From Viridibacillus arenosi (lineage in GTDB: Bacteria > Bacillota > Bacilli > Bacillales_A > Planococcaceae): a DNA stretch of 64,000 nucleotides. The number at the start of each line of letters is the position of its first letter. Within the stretch, counting starts at the first letter, position 1. The translations under genes were made by a program, and so were the position numbers. Shown here piece by piece: positions 63,999 to 64,000 of this stretch. The notes beneath the pieces were generated by a model. That model was not told the DNA's origin and did not search any database. It saw nothing but the letters and a program-made list of their open reading frames with translations. The stretch lies in contig NZ_MSPW01000008.1 of the NCBI RefSeq assembly GCF_001955655.1, positions 110,716 through 174,715 on the forward strand. The letters are read 5' to 3'.

Positions 63999-64000
63999 AT

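Overview
The window looks like a chromosomal segment of a low-GC, endospore-forming member of the Bacillales. The grounds are Bacillus-type ribosome binding sites, exosporium-type proteins, a CwlJ cortex hydrolase, SigV/RsiV and a ComQXPA quorum-sensing locus. Gene content would suit a Lysinibacillus-like or B. subtilis-like relative, but the species cannot be fixed from the sequence alone. No rRNA, tRNA or CRISPR array was recognised.

1-14.2 kb: a GntP-type permease gene is cut in two by an ~11.7 kb element bounded by the 10-bp core TCGCTACACC at 2063 and 13760. A SpoIVCA-like serine recombinase sits beside one end. Joining the flanks at the core would restore a continuous reading frame. The cargo looks like spore-surface material: a BclA-C-like protein, a BclB-like protein, DUF4183 proteins, a YVTN beta-propeller with a Cys-rich head, a Cys-containing protein, a coiled-coil repeat protein and a three-gene operon of unknown function. 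Several carry sporulation-type -10 elements. It resembles the intervening (skin-type) elements of sporulating bacilli, but the host gene is metabolic.

14.3-46 kb: mostly housekeeping and accessory genes in short transcription units. They include a yybP-ykoY manganese riboswitch ahead of a kinase-like gene, a cation diffusion facilitator, D-serine dehydratase with a divergent XRE-cupin regulator, sigV-rsiV, and a second-type hisS preceded by a His-rich leader peptide and terminator. Also present are an Rrf2 regulator with a thioredoxin-reductase-like enzyme, an amidase, DinB, VanZ, HAD, a Dph6-like enzyme, a WYL regulator, a polymorphic-toxin remnant and ccsB.

46-55.5 kb: cwlJ; a PTS operon (EIIA, BglG-type antiterminator, EIICB) under a RAT/terminator; and an arsR-ACR3-arsM arsenic operon with two matching operator-like palindromes.

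55.8-64 kb: a full comQXPA locus on the minus strand. It has a divergent 54-residue pre-ComX, and comP carries a one-base frameshift in an A-tract near its 5' end. A possible ComA box lies in the divergent intergenic region. Reading the other way are an RND transporter, an AcpS-like phosphopantetheinyl transferase and, overlapping its stop codon, a strongly initiated 26-residue Cys-containing peptide that may be the start of a peptide biosynthesis locus running past the window end.
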